Assembly (NCBI GenBank): GCA_030432255.1
Contig: JAUIHS010000008.1
Coordinates: forward strand, 1 to 64,000
Origin: Phycisphaerae bacterium
GTDB lineage: Bacteria > Planctomycetota > Phycisphaerae > Phycisphaerales > UBA1924
Length of the DNA: 64,000 nt
Reading direction: 5' to 3'
Shown here: in pieces, positions 49,925 through 58,160 of the stretch
Numbering within the stretch: the first letter of the stretch is position 1
How the letters are laid out: every line of letters starts with the position of its first letter
Position numbers and translations under genes: made by a program
Notes under the pieces: generated by a model
Told to the model about the DNA's origin: nothing
Databases searched by the model: none
The model's input: only the letters and a program-made list of their open reading frames with translations

Positions 49925-50662
49925 TCAGGTGAGGTTGGCGCCCTTGGAGGTGTAGTGGGGCGCGAGTTGGGTTCGGGCGGGGTGATCGAAGAGGCGGACC
50001 ATGGCCTCCGTCCAGCCGCGGGGGTTCGCTCCGCGCTGTTGGAGGTATTCGCGATAGACCGCATCATAGTCGTCGAGTCCGCTCATGAGTGCATCGTCAT
50101 CGGGCCAGTCGTCGGTGTGCAGGACCTGATCGACGGGGAGGCGAGGCCGGGGTCCGGGGGCTTCGGCGGGGCGTCCGACGCACATGCCATAGAGGGGGTA
50201 GACGCCTTCGGGCGTGCGGATGAGTTCGTCGACGGCGTCGATGTGGTTTCGGAGTCCGCCGATGTAGCAGATGCCGTAGCCCATGGCCTCGAAGGCGAGG
50301 GCCATGTTCTGTGCGAAGAGGCTGGCGTCGACGACGGCGAGGAGGAACGCTTCGAGGCGTGCGTCGTAATCCGTTCCGGCGCTGGTGCAGGCGAGGCGAT
50401 GGCGGCGCGTGTCGCCGCAGATGACGAGGAATGCCCCTGCCCGCGCGACCTTTTTCTGTGGCCCGGTGAGTTCGGCGAGTTGCTGCCGGATCTCGGGGCG
50501 CGTGATGTGGAGCACGCTGTAGGCCTGGATGGCGGAGCTGGTGGAGGCGGCCTGTCCGGCGGCGACGGCGGTCCGGATGTCGGCATCGGGCACGGGCTCG
50601 TCGGTGTATCTTCGGATGGAGCGATGGGCGTGCAGGAACTCGAGGATGGGTTCGGGATTCAT
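49925..50662 (-). CDS. NfsA/FRP-type flavin nitroreductase
   Basis: The 245-residue protein has the nitroreductase N-terminus (HRSIRRYTDEPVPDADI), a SSAIQAYSVLHI FMN-binding segment, QNMALAFEAMGYGICYIGGLRN and YGMCVGRP, which together mark the NfsA/FRP branch. It would bind FMN and reduce nitro compounds or flavins with NADPH. A TATCAT box ends six bases before the ATG, suggesting a leaderless nitroreductase-queF transcript. Confidence 0.9.
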   Translation of the reverse strand: MNPEPILEFLHAHRSIRRYTDEPVPDADIRTAVAAGQAASTSSAIQAYSVLHITRPEIRQQLAELTGPQKKVARAGAFLVICGDTRRHRLACTSAGTDYDARLEAFLLAVVDASLFAQNMALAFEAMGYGICYIGGLRNHIDAVDELIRTPEGVYPLYGMCVGRPAEAPGPRPRLPVDQVLHTDDWPDDDALMSGLDDYDAVYREYLQQRGANPRGWTEAMVRLFDHPARTQLAPHYTSKGANLT

Positions 50663-50668
50663 GGTGGG

Positions 50669-50674
50669 ATGATA
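50669..50674 (-). promoter_or_regulatory. Putative -10 box (TATCAT) for nitroreductase-queF
   Basis: TATCAT on the minus strand ends six bases before ATG 50662. Confidence 0.4.
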
Positions 50675-50795
50675 GGGCAGGGGTTGGTGGCTGGTGGCTG
50701 GTGGTTGGGGTCTGTGGGTCGGTTGGTTCTGGCGTCGTTCGAATCAGGACAGCCGCGAACCACTAACCCCTAACCGTCAACCCCTGACCCCTTGA
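50675..50795. repeat. Intergenic imperfect palindrome with GGTGGCT / CCCCTAAC tandem arms
   Basis: The left arm is GGTTGGTGGCTGGTGGCTGG followed by TGGTTGGGG. The right arm is AACCACTAACCCCTAACC followed by CCCCTGACCCC, roughly its complement. It has the same design as the GGCATT-type elements with a different tandem unit, and lies between the nitroreductase and tag genes. Confidence 0.5.
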
Positions 50796-51342
50796 ATTCA
50801 CACTCCACGAGGTGATCGTTGACCATTCCGGTGGCCTGCATGAATGCGTAGCAGATGGTTGAGCCGACGAAGTTGAAGCCGCGTTTCTTGAGTGCCTTGC
50901 TCATGGTGTCGGAGATGTCGGTCTTTGCAGGGACATCTTTGAGTGTGCGGGGGTGGTTGATGATGGGTTCCCCGTTGACGAATTCCCAGATGTAAGCGTC
51001 AAAAGATCCGCGTTCCTCCTGCACATCGAGGAATGCGCGGGCGTTTCGGATGGCGGAGTCGATTTTCAGGCGGTTGCGGACGATGCCGGCATCGGCGAGC
51101 AGGGCGGCCTTCTTCTTCTCGTCATAGCGGGCGACGAGGGCGGGGTCGAAGCCGTCGAAGACCTCCCGGTACCGCTCGCGTTTCGCGAGGATCGTGTCCC
51201 AGCTCAAGCCGGCCTGTGCACCTTCGAGGATGAGGAACTCGAAGAGCAGGCGGTCATCGTGGACCGGCACACCCCATTCCGTGTCGTGGTAGGCCACAGC
51301 CAGCGCGTTTCGCGCCCAGTCACAACGCCGCACATCGCTCAT
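50770..51342 (-). CDS. tag: DNA-3-methyladenine glycosylase I
   Basis: The 190-residue repair enzyme excises 3-methyladenine from DNA. The Tag signature is clear: RCDWARNALAVAYHDTEWGVP (cut) with the zinc Cys and His near the N-terminus, LEGAQAGLSWDTILAKRE, the KxxDI-type helix-hairpin-helix region TLKDVPAKTDISDTMSKALK (cut), and FVGSTICYAFMQATGMVNDH. A TATCGT box ends six bases before the ATG. It diverges from cls. Confidence 0.94.
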   Translation of the reverse strand: MSDVRRCDWARNALAVAYHDTEWGVPVHDDRLLFEFLILEGAQAGLSWDTILAKRERYREVFDGFDPALVARYDEKKKAALLADAGIVRNRLKIDSAIRNARAFLDVQEERGSFDAYIWEFVNGEPIINHPRTLKDVPAKTDISDTMSKALKKRGFNFVGSTICYAFMQATGMVNDHLVECEFKGSGVDG

Positions 51343-51348
51343 ACACTT

Positions 51349-51354
51349 ACGATA
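51349..51354 (-). promoter_or_regulatory. Putative -10 box (TATCGT) for tag
   Basis: TATCGT on the minus strand ends six bases before ATG 51342. Confidence 0.35.
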
Positions 51355-51391
51355 GCACGGACAGGCCTCCTGACTTCAACCCCGGCGCCAC

Positions 51392-52849
51392 GTGGATCTC
51401 AACGTCATCATCCCGGCTGCCATTCTTGCCCTGGACTGGTTCCTGCGCATCGGGCTGTCGCTGCGGATCATCATGATCCGGCGTGGCATCGGTCCGTCCC
51501 TGGCGTGGATCGCGGTCATCCTGCTGGTCCCGATCCTCGGTTCGTTCGCGTACCTGCTGGTGGGCGAGACGCGGCTGGGCAAGGCGCGCGGGGCGCGGGC
51601 GCTGGAGATCAACGAGCGCAACCGGGCTCGGCAGGAGGAGGTGCACACCATCAGTCCGGCGGACTTCAGCGCGCTGACGCCGGTGTGCGAACTGTTGCAT
51701 CGGCAGGCATGGAACACTTCGGGGTTCGGTGCCGTATCCGGCAACGACCTCACGCTCATCGACGACTGTGAGGAGACCCTTCGCGCCATCATCAGAGACA
51801 TCGATGAGGCGGAGCACACCTGTCACATGGAGTTCTACATCTGGAGCAGCGGCGGTACCGCGGATGAGGTCGCTGCGGCGCTGGTACGAGCAGCGCGTCG
51901 CGGCGTGGACTGCCGCATTCTCCTGGACGCCGTGGGCTCGGATGATTTTCTCGGGAGCGAGCTTGCCGATCGGATGCGCGAGGCGGGGGTGCAGGTCATC
52001 CCGGCGCTCCCGGTCGGGATCGTGCGCGCGCTGTTCAGGCGCATCGATCTGCGCCTGCATCGCAAGATCGTCGTCATCGATGGTGAGATCGGGTACATGG
52101 GGAGCCTCAATCTCGCCGATGCGCGGCACTTCAAGCGTGATGCGGGGGTGGGGGAGTGGGTGGATGCCATGGTTCGCATCAGGGGACCGGTCGTCGAACT
52201 GCTGGCGCTCATCTTCCTGCAGGACTGGGAACTTGAGACAGATGAACCGCTCGAGCAACTGGAAGAGCGGGCAGATGTGCACCACGTGGGCGATCGCGGC
52301 AACGTCGCAGCGCAGGTTGTGCCGTCCGGTCCGGGGGCAACGCCGCGAACGATTCACGACATGCTGATTGCCACGATCTATGCAGCGCGTGAGCGACTGG
52401 TGATCACCTCGCCGTACTTCGCCCCGGACGAACCGATGATGACGGCATTGACGACGGCGGCGCGTCGCGGCGTGGAGACGACGATCGTTTTGCCCGAGCG
52501 GATTGACTCTCCGCTGGTTCGCTTCGCAAGCCGATCACACTACCAACCACTGATGGAGTCGGGCGTGCGGGTGATGCTGTATCGGGAAGGTCTGCTGCAC
52601 GCGAAGACGATCACGGTCGATGATGAGATCAGTTGCATCGGCTCTGTGAACATGGACATGCGGAGTTTCTGGCTCAACTTCGAGGTGACCCTGTTCGTCT
52701 ATCACGATGGTTTCAATGATGAACTGAGGTACGTGCAGGCGAAGTACATCTCGGAGTCGAGCGAGCTTGACCTGGAGACGTGGAAGAGGCGGAAGCGGTG
52801 GCGGCGGGTGGTCGAGAACACGCTGCGGCTGGCGAGTCCGATGTTGTGA
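51392..52849 (+). CDS. cls: Cardiolipin synthase (phospholipase D family)
   Basis: The 485-residue protein has two N-terminal membrane helices (about 5-60) and two HKD catalytic motifs, HRKIVVIDGEIGYMGSLN and HAKTITVDDEISCIGSVN, both complete. It condenses two phosphatidylglycerol molecules, or PG with a second lipid, into cardiolipin at the inner membrane. The second HKD is followed by the usual MDMRSFWLNFE segment. It starts at GTG with no clear Shine-Dalgarno, 49 bases from the divergent tag start. Confidence 0.93.
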   Translation: MDLNVIIPAAILALDWFLRIGLSLRIIMIRRGIGPSLAWIAVILLVPILGSFAYLLVGETRLGKARGARALEINERNRARQEEVHTISPADFSALTPVCELLHRQAWNTSGFGAVSGNDLTLIDDCEETLRAIIRDIDEAEHTCHMEFYIWSSGGTADEVAAALVRAARRGVDCRILLDAVGSDDFLGSELADRMREAGVQVIPALPVGIVRALFRRIDLRLHRKIVVIDGEIGYMGSLNLADARHFKRDAGVGEWVDAMVRIRGPVVELLALIFLQDWELETDEPLEQLEERADVHHVGDRGNVAAQVVPSGPGATPRTIHDMLIATIYAARERLVITSPYFAPDEPMMTALTTAARRGVETTIVLPERIDSPLVRFASRSHYQPLMESGVRVMLYREGLLHAKTITVDDEISCIGSVNMDMRSFWLNFEVTLFVYHDGFNDELRYVQAKYISESSELDLETWKRRKRWRRVVENTLRLASPML

Positions 52850-52932
52850 GGGGTCGGCACCCGGCACCGGCACCCGGCGTTGAGCGCCCTGGTGGGGGCG
52901 GGGGGTGTGACGAGGCTGTGACATTCGAGTGT

Positions 52933-52942
52933 GGAATATTCC
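52933..52942. promoter_or_regulatory. Perfect 10-bp palindrome GGAATATTCC upstream of the YceI gene
   Basis: The palindrome stands in the 215-bp cls-yceI gap, about 120 bases before the yceI start, and could bind a dimeric regulator. The left part of the gap is GGCACCCGGCACCGG-type short repeat; nothing else is seen. Confidence 0.3.
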
Positions 52943-53064
52943 GGCGTTCGGGTGGGTTTCCCTACGGTCGTGTCTCCGGTGGTGCGAGGCTGACGCGGGC
53001 TGAATGAGTGTCTACCATGCATCGCCAACTTTCGTCCTCCTGCACTTCGACAAGGAACCCGCAC

Positions 53065-53700
53065 ATGCGTCATCACCTGATTGCTCTGACCACCACCGGA
53101 CTCGTGGCCCTGACGGGCTGGTACGCCCTCACGGGATCCGCCAGTACAGCGGACGCTCGTCCGGTTGTGAACGCCGCGACGACCCTCGCCGCCGACACGT
53201 ACGAGGTGGACGAGGTTCATTCGGCGGTCGTCTTCCGGATCATGCACATGGGTGCGGCACCCTTCTGGGGTCGCTTCAACAGCCCGTCCGGGACCATCAC
53301 CTTTGATCCGGATCATCTCAGCGATGCGAGCTTCGATGTGTCGGTGAAGGTTGAGAATGTCGATACCGCGAATGAAGGGCGCGACAAGCACCTGAAGAAC
53401 AATGACTTCTTCTCGGCGAGGCAGTTCCCGAACATCACCTTCAAGAGCAGTTCGGTGAAGAAGGGGAGCAAGAAGAACATGTACGTGCTCACGGGCGATC
53501 TCGAGATGCACGGCGTGACGAAGGAGATCACCGCCGAGGCGGAGTTCTTCGGTCGCAACGAGACGAGCCGCGGCGTGAAGGCGGGCTTCGAAGTCACCTT
53601 CACCGTGAAGCGCTCCGACTTCAACATGCACACGTACACCAAGGAAGGCGGTCTTGGTGACGAGGTGAAGCTGATCGCCGGCCTGGAACTGAATGGGTGA
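53065..53700 (+). CDS. YceI-family periplasmic lipid-binding protein
   Basis: The 211-residue protein has a signal peptide (about 1-25) and the YceI lipocalin-like barrel: YEVDEVHSAVVFRIMHMGAAPFWGRF (cut), VKVENVDTANEGRDKHLKNNDFF (cut), FPNITFKS, LTGDLEMHGVTKEI and VKRSDFNM. YceI proteins bind polyisoprenoids or amphiphilic molecules in a beta-barrel. The ATG at 53065 has an AAGGAA site seven bases upstream and starts the signal peptide; two earlier in-frame starts are less likely. Confidence 0.92.
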   Translation: MRHHLIALTTTGLVALTGWYALTGSASTADARPVVNAATTLAADTYEVDEVHSAVVFRIMHMGAAPFWGRFNSPSGTITFDPDHLSDASFDVSVKVENVDTANEGRDKHLKNNDFFSARQFPNITFKSSSVKKGSKKNMYVLTGDLEMHGVTKEITAEAEFFGRNETSRGVKAGFEVTFTVKRSDFNMHTYTKEGGLGDEVKLIAGLELNG

Positions 53701-53707
53701 TGGGTTT

Positions 53708-53824
53708 GGCATTCGGCATTTGGCACTTCGCCTCGATCTGTCCAGACGCCTGCATACGGAGAGCGGAAGCTCTTCAGAATGATCGCCCTGGGCGCTCAAA
53801 CCCGAATGCCAAATGCCGAATGCC
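53708..53824. repeat. Intergenic palindrome copy with 18-bp perfect arms
   Basis: GGCATTCGGCATTTGGCA (53708-53725) is the exact reverse complement of 53807-53824. The core retains GAGCGGAAGCTC (53761-53772) and GGGCGCTCAAAC. It fills the gap between yceI and the membrane protein gene. Confidence 0.85.
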
Positions 53825-53843
53825 GAGTGCCTACTGAATCCCA

Positions 53844-54677
53844 ATGACCATCGATCCTCAGATCATCATTGAGTCGTCCATTCGCGGGGCGATCGCTTGT
53901 GGGGCGGCTGCCGCGCTGTGGGTGGTGTGGCGCTTCATTGCGCGCCGTATCAGGCGGGCTACTGATGGGCGCCCTGTGCATGGGCCGTGGTTCAGCGCGC
54001 TCGTTCTGCCGCTCGGGTGTGGTCTTGCACACTGGATGCTGATCAGTCCGCCGCGGCTGACGGGGCTGTCCTGGTCGTCAGTCGACGGCAACTCGCGCAT
54101 CTTCCTCATTGCACCGCTGGCGATGCTGGTCGGTCTGTTGTGCGCGCTTCGCATGCCGAGGTTCGTACGTGCGCTGCTCGTGCTGGGCGCGGGGCTTGGA
54201 GTGGGTTGGGCGATCGCGGGGACGGTGCATCCGGACTACCTCGCGCAGAGTCGGCGGTGGATGTGGGTCTTCGGCACCGGGGTCGGCGCGCTGCTGTCGT
54301 GGTGGGGTATTGAACGTGCGGCGGAGCAGACGCCTCGGATCGGGATCCTCGGGGCATGCGCGCTGGCCGGTGTCACGGCGCCCGTGGTCGGGATCCTCGG
54401 CGCGAATGCGGTGTACGCGCAGGGTGCGACTGTGCTCAGCGGCATGCTGGGTGGACTCTTCGCGCTGTCCCTGTGGCCGGGTGGGGCGTCGATCGCTCGC
54501 GGCGGCACGCCACTGGTCGCGCTGCTGCTCGTCGGTTATTGGGTCATTGCGACCGTTGATCTGCTCGGTGACCTGCCCGTCTGGGCGCCGGTCCTGCTGG
54601 TCGCGGGGATGTGGTTGCCGGCCGGAATCGCGGCGGGCATGCGATTCATGCTTCGGCGCTCCGGGAAGAAGACGTAG
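53844..54677 (+). CDS. Polytopic membrane protein of unknown function
   Basis: The 277-residue hydrophobic protein has about eight predicted membrane helices (for example AIACGAAAALWVVWRFIA, FLIAPLAMLVGLLCAL, ALLVLGAGLGVGWAIAG and LVALLLVGYWVIATVDLL). Short Arg-rich loops lie between them. No family motif is recognised. The next gene begins 17 bases after its stop, with its own TATACT box, so coupling is uncertain. Confidence 0.65.
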   Translation: MTIDPQIIIESSIRGAIACGAAAALWVVWRFIARRIRRATDGRPVHGPWFSALVLPLGCGLAHWMLISPPRLTGLSWSSVDGNSRIFLIAPLAMLVGLLCALRMPRFVRALLVLGAGLGVGWAIAGTVHPDYLAQSRRWMWVFGTGVGALLSWWGIERAAEQTPRIGILGACALAGVTAPVVGILGANAVYAQGATVLSGMLGGLFALSLWPGGASIARGGTPLVALLLVGYWVIATVDLLGDLPVWAPVLLVAGMWLPAGIAAGMRFMLRRSGKKT

Positions 54678-54682
54678 GCGGA

Positions 54683-54688
54683 TATACT
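54683..54688 (+). promoter_or_regulatory. -10 box (TATACT) for the aminotransferase gene
   Basis: TATACT ends six bases before ATG 54695, again in a GATATACT context. Confidence 0.45.
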
Positions 54689-54694
54689 TCGCAT

Positions 54695-55930
54695 ATGGCG
54701 AGTGAAGTGACGTACCTCGATCACGCCGCGACCTCGTGGCCGAAGCCGCCGGCGGTGCTTGACGCGATGCACGCCTTCCTGGCGACGGAAGCGGCGAATC
54801 CGGGTCGGGGTGGTCATCGCATGGCACTGGCGACGGAGCGTCGTATCGAGCGTCTTCGTGAGCGGCTGGCAAAGCTCATTCACGCCGAGTCTCCCGAGCG
54901 CATCGCGCTGGGGCTCAACTGCACGGATGCGCTGAACAATGCGATACACGCTGTGCTTCGTCCCTTCGCGCATGGTGTGCGTCACCTGGACCAGGCGGCC
55001 CTCGGGGGGCACACCATGTCATGTCCACCCGGCGTCGTCACGACAAACATCGAGCACAATTCCGTGCTGCGCCCACTGCAGCAGTATGCGGACGAGGATG
55101 TCATTCGGCTGACAGTCGTGGCGTGTGACGAGCAGGGGGTTGTGGATCCGGATGCGGTTGTCCGTGCCTGCGACTCGACGACTGTCCTGGTTGCGATGAC
55201 CCATGCGAGCAACGTGCTCGGGACGATCCAGGATGTGGGGCGGGTGGGAACCGAATTGCGCCGGCATCATCCGGAGGCGCTCTTTCTTGTCGATGCGGCG
55301 CAGTCCATCGGTCACATCCCGATTGATGTGCAGGCGCTTGCGATTGACATGCTGGCGTTTCCCGGGCACAAGGCGCTGCTGGGTCCGACGGGCACGGGTG
55401 GGTTGTATGTCGGGCCGCGAGCGTATGGTGCTGATGGCGCATCGGGGTTGATTGGATATCGGCAGGGGGGAACGGGTGGTGATTCGACATCGCCGGTGAT
55501 GCCTCGAACGCTGCCGCATCAGTTCGAGGGTGGCACGCCGAACACGGTGGGTTATGCGGGTCTGCTGGCGGCGATGGATCACGTTGAGGAGGCGATGTCG
55601 CCGGCTTCGGTGGCGCAGCAGCACGAGTTGGTGCGCATGCTGCTGGATCATGCATCATCGGACGATCGCATCCGCGCGCTGGGCGCGCCCATCGAGGGGC
55701 GCACGCCGGTGGTGTCACTGGTGATCGAGGGGCATGAGCCGCAGGACCTTGGTGGGATCCTGGATACGTCCTTCGGCATCGCGGCGAGGCCGGGCCTGCA
55801 CTGCGCTCCGGGTTGTCATCGCGCGATGGGCACGTTTCCGTCGGGCACGCTGCGCTTCAGTGTGGGGGCATCGACGACGGAGGGGGATGTCGCGGCGGCG
55901 TTGAAGGCGTTGGGGGAGATTCTGGGGTGA
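54695..55930 (+). CDS. Class V aminotransferase, cysteine desulfurase-like
   Basis: The 411-residue PLP enzyme opens YLDHAATSWPKPPAVLDAM. It has the aldimine lysine in FPGHKALLGPTGTGGLYVG, the cofactor-binding VDAAQSIGHIPIDVQ, and a late GIAARPGLHCAPGCHRAMG loop whose Cys could be the sulfur-accepting residue. This matches the TIGR01977-type cysteine desulfurase-like family. Sulfur transfer from cysteine is likely but not proved; there is no iron-sulfur assembly gene nearby. Confidence 0.87.
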   Translation: MASEVTYLDHAATSWPKPPAVLDAMHAFLATEAANPGRGGHRMALATERRIERLRERLAKLIHAESPERIALGLNCTDALNNAIHAVLRPFAHGVRHLDQAALGGHTMSCPPGVVTTNIEHNSVLRPLQQYADEDVIRLTVVACDEQGVVDPDAVVRACDSTTVLVAMTHASNVLGTIQDVGRVGTELRRHHPEALFLVDAAQSIGHIPIDVQALAIDMLAFPGHKALLGPTGTGGLYVGPRAYGADGASGLIGYRQGGTGGDSTSPVMPRTLPHQFEGGTPNTVGYAGLLAAMDHVEEAMSPASVAQQHELVRMLLDHASSDDRIRALGAPIEGRTPVVSLVIEGHEPQDLGGILDTSFGIAARPGLHCAPGCHRAMGTFPSGTLRFSVGASTTEGDVAAALKALGEILG

Positions 55931-55968
55931 GTGGTGTTCATCAGGCAGCCGGCCCCCGGGGTGGAGCG

Positions 55969-56021
55969 CCTGCGACGAACAACTCGCAGGTGCCCGATGC
56001 CGGCGTACCGAAAGGTACGCC
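55969..56021. terminator. Two hairpins between convergent genes
   Basis: CCTGCGA-8 nt-TCGCAGG (55969-55990) and GGCGTACC-GAAA-GGTACGCC (56002-56021, perfect 8-bp stem with GAAA loop) lie between the aminotransferase and preA-like 3' ends. There is no T-run, so a termination role is uncertain. Confidence 0.45.
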
Positions 56022-56022
56022 C

Positions 56023-57141
56023 TCAATCCCTTGAGAGTGCTTCGCTCTGTTCGACGAACTCATCGCCGGACCATTCGGTGTCCTTCTTGACCATCCTGGC
56101 CCTCTTCGCGGCGGCCTTGGCGTCCTTCTGGCGCTGGACGAGATCGGCGTGGGTGGTGAAGTACTGGAGGCTGTGTCCTCTGAAGTCGTCGATGGATTCG
56201 AAGCCGTGCTTGTCCATGAAGGCGCTGAGGCCGTCGCACAGTGTTGATGCGAGTCCGTAGCCGAACTTCATGACGCCGGTGCACACCTGCACGGTGTGAG
56301 CACCGAGGAGGATGAACTGTGCGGCGTCTTCGCCTGTTTCCACGCCGCCGATTCCGCTGATGGTGCGGTCCGGGTACTTCTCGCGGATGAGTTGGCCGAG
56401 TTGCATGACCATGCGCAGGGCGATGGGGCGGACGGCCTTGCAGGAGTAGCCGCCGGGGACGGTGTAGCCTTCGACGCTCGGTTCGGGGCGCAGGGTTTCG
56501 AGGTCGACGCCCATGACGGAGAGGATGGTGTTGATGGCAGCGACTCCCTCGCACCCGGCGCGGAGTGAGGCTTCGGCGGGGACGGTGATGTCGGTGACGT
56601 TGGGCGTCATCTTGGCCCACACCGGTTTGGTGGCGGCGGAGTTCACCCAGGTGCAGACTTCCTCGAGGATCTCGGGGTTCTGTCCCATGGCGGCGCCCAT
56701 CTTGCGTTCCGGGAGTCCGTGCGGGCAGGAGAAGTTGAGTTCGAAGGCGTCGACACCGGCTTCTTCGCAGCGCTGCACGATCTCGATCCAGGCGTCCTTG
56801 TTGTACTCCTCCATGATGGAGGCGATGAGGCAGCCGTCGGGATACTTGTCCTTGAGTTGCTTGAACTCATCGATCCATGCATCGAAGGGACGGTCGCTGA
56901 TGAGTTCGATGTTCTCCCATCCGAAGATCTCGCGCGAATCGTTGGCGCGAAGGCGCGCGTAGCGGGGTGCGACGTTGACGACCTTGGAGGCATCGAGCGA
57001 CACGGTCTTGGCGATGACAGCGCCCCAGCCTTCATCGAAGGCCTTGGAGATGACATTTGCGTTGGTGCCGGGAGGACCCGAGCCGATCACGAAGGGGTTG
57101 GGAAGCGTCATGCCGTTGACGGTGACTTCGAGATTGGCCAT
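56023..57141 (-). CDS. preA: PreA-like dihydropyrimidine dehydrogenase / dihydroorotate dehydrogenase family
   Basis: The 372-residue flavoprotein has a TIM-barrel dihydroorotate dehydrogenase fold: NPFVIGSGPPGTNANVISKAF (cut), FELNFSCPHGLPERKMGAAMGQ (cut) with the catalytic Cys, KPVWAKMTPNVTDI, ISGIGGVETGEDAAQFILLGA (cut) and VQVCTGVMKFGYGL. It fits the PreA subunit of NAD-dependent dihydropyrimidine dehydrogenase. Unlike E. coli PreA, it ends in a Lys/Glu-rich helix and has no C-terminal ferredoxin cysteines. No preT gene adjoins. The ATG follows a CAGGAG site. Confidence 0.82.
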   Translation of the reverse strand: MANLEVTVNGMTLPNPFVIGSGPPGTNANVISKAFDEGWGAVIAKTVSLDASKVVNVAPRYARLRANDSREIFGWENIELISDRPFDAWIDEFKQLKDKYPDGCLIASIMEEYNKDAWIEIVQRCEEAGVDAFELNFSCPHGLPERKMGAAMGQNPEILEEVCTWVNSAATKPVWAKMTPNVTDITVPAEASLRAGCEGVAAINTILSVMGVDLETLRPEPSVEGYTVPGGYSCKAVRPIALRMVMQLGQLIREKYPDRTISGIGGVETGEDAAQFILLGAHTVQVCTGVMKFGYGLASTLCDGLSAFMDKHGFESIDDFRGHSLQYFTTHADLVQRQKDAKAAAKRARMVKKDTEWSGDEFVEQSEALSRD

Positions 57142-57179
57142 GGAGTGGGCTCCTGGTTTCGTTCGGGGGAAACAAAGAG

Positions 57180-57240
57180 TGTAGGGGATGAGGTGGGGGA
57201 GGGGAAGGGGTGGCTCTGGTGTTGGGGGTTGGGGTTGGGT
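57180..57240. repeat. G-rich tract with quadruplex potential
   Basis: Runs GGGGG-A-GGGG-AA-GGGG and GGGGG-TT-GGGG-TT-GGG lie on the plus strand, in the 153-bp gap between preA and the zinc-ribbon genes. No ORF is supported in the gap. Confidence 0.45.
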
Positions 57241-57294
57241 GTTCGCGGCTGTCTTTCAGCCGGCCTTTGATGCCATCTCGTGCGATGAGCATGA

Positions 57295-57615
57295 TCAGCG
57301 AATCGCGCCCGATCCGACCACCAGACCAACCATGGCCAGAGTCACAGTCAGCAGCACGTGACCGGCAACCAGGATCGGATACTGGCCCGTCATGTTCGCA
57401 ACGATGTATGTCACGAACGTCAATGGAACGACTACCGCAAGCAGACGAACGAACAGACGATCCCACAGCCGCGGCGGAAGAACGACCTCAAACCGATCAG
57501 GATCGTTCCGATCGTACTGCTCACCGCACTCCGGGCAGCGACCCGTGATATCGAGTCCGGACAGTTCGTAGCAGCAGTTGCGGCATGAGTAGATGGTGGT
57601 TGTCCCCGCGCTCAT
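57295..57615 (-). CDS. Small zinc-ribbon membrane protein (first of three paralogues)
   Basis: The 106-residue protein has an N-terminal zinc ribbon (CRNCCYELSGLDITGRCPEC, CxxC-x14-CxxC) and two membrane helices (about 53-75 and 80-102). It overlaps the next paralogue upstream by four bases. The CRxCxYxLSGL...GRCPECG module is frequent in planctomycete membrane proteins; its function is unknown. Confidence 0.72.
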   Translation of the reverse strand: MSAGTTTIYSCRNCCYELSGLDITGRCPECGEQYDRNDPDRFEVVLPPRLWDRLFVRLLAVVVPLTFVTYIVANMTGQYPILVAGHVLLTVTLAMVGLVVGSGAIR

Positions 57616-58106
57616 GGCAACCACTCGCGGTATCGAGGGCTTGCCATCTTGAGTGCTTGTGCGATGAAGGCGCCCGCCACCATCGAGATGAACATGACGA
57701 AAGACAAGGCCGACAGAGCATCGGAGAACCCGGTCAGCACGACAATGCCTGCCAGCCCAAGTGTCGTGATGACAATCTGGATGCCCGTGCAGGAGTACCC
57801 AATGAAGACACCGCCAACAGCCCAGGTCAGCACGAGCAGGGCGAGTGAGGGATCTGCAATCACAATGATCAGTATCGAGAGCACCACAGCAGGCAAGCAC
57901 GCGATCAAGGGCGGACCCCAGCGGGAGAGGCCGCGAAGCGGTGGTGTCGTCCGTGCGTCGGGGTCCTTCGTCAGGTCATACTGCGCGCCGCATTCGGGGC
58001 AGCGGCCGGTGTGATCGAGGCCGGAGAGGTCGTAGTCGCAGTTCCGGCAACTGGCGTTGGCGCGGGGTTGGGTCTCGGCTTCGAGGGGTCCATCGTCGTT
58101 CAGCAC
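57612..58106 (-). CDS. Zinc-ribbon membrane protein (second paralogue)
   Basis: The 164-residue protein has the ribbon CRNCDYDLSGLDHTGRCPEC near residue 20 and three or four membrane helices after residue 65. It starts at GTG; a TATCAT box ends seven bases upstream (58114-58119). Its stop overlaps the start of the 57295-57615 gene, so the pair forms one operon. Confidence 0.72.
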   Translation of the reverse strand: MLNDDGPLEAETQPRANASCRNCDYDLSGLDHTGRCPECGAQYDLTKDPDARTTPPLRGLSRWGPPLIACLPAVVLSILIIVIADPSLALLVLTWAVGGVFIGYSCTGIQIVITTLGLAGIVVLTGFSDALSALSFVMFISMVAGAFIAQALKMASPRYREWLP

Positions 58107-58160
58107 GGAATCAATGATAGGTGATCCGTGTTGCCGCGAACGCCAACATCCGGCGGGTTC

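Noticed and set aside
50725..50760. GTTCGAATC resembling a tRNA T-loop
   Set aside because: No acceptor, D or anticodon stem can be formed around it; it lies inside an intergenic palindrome.
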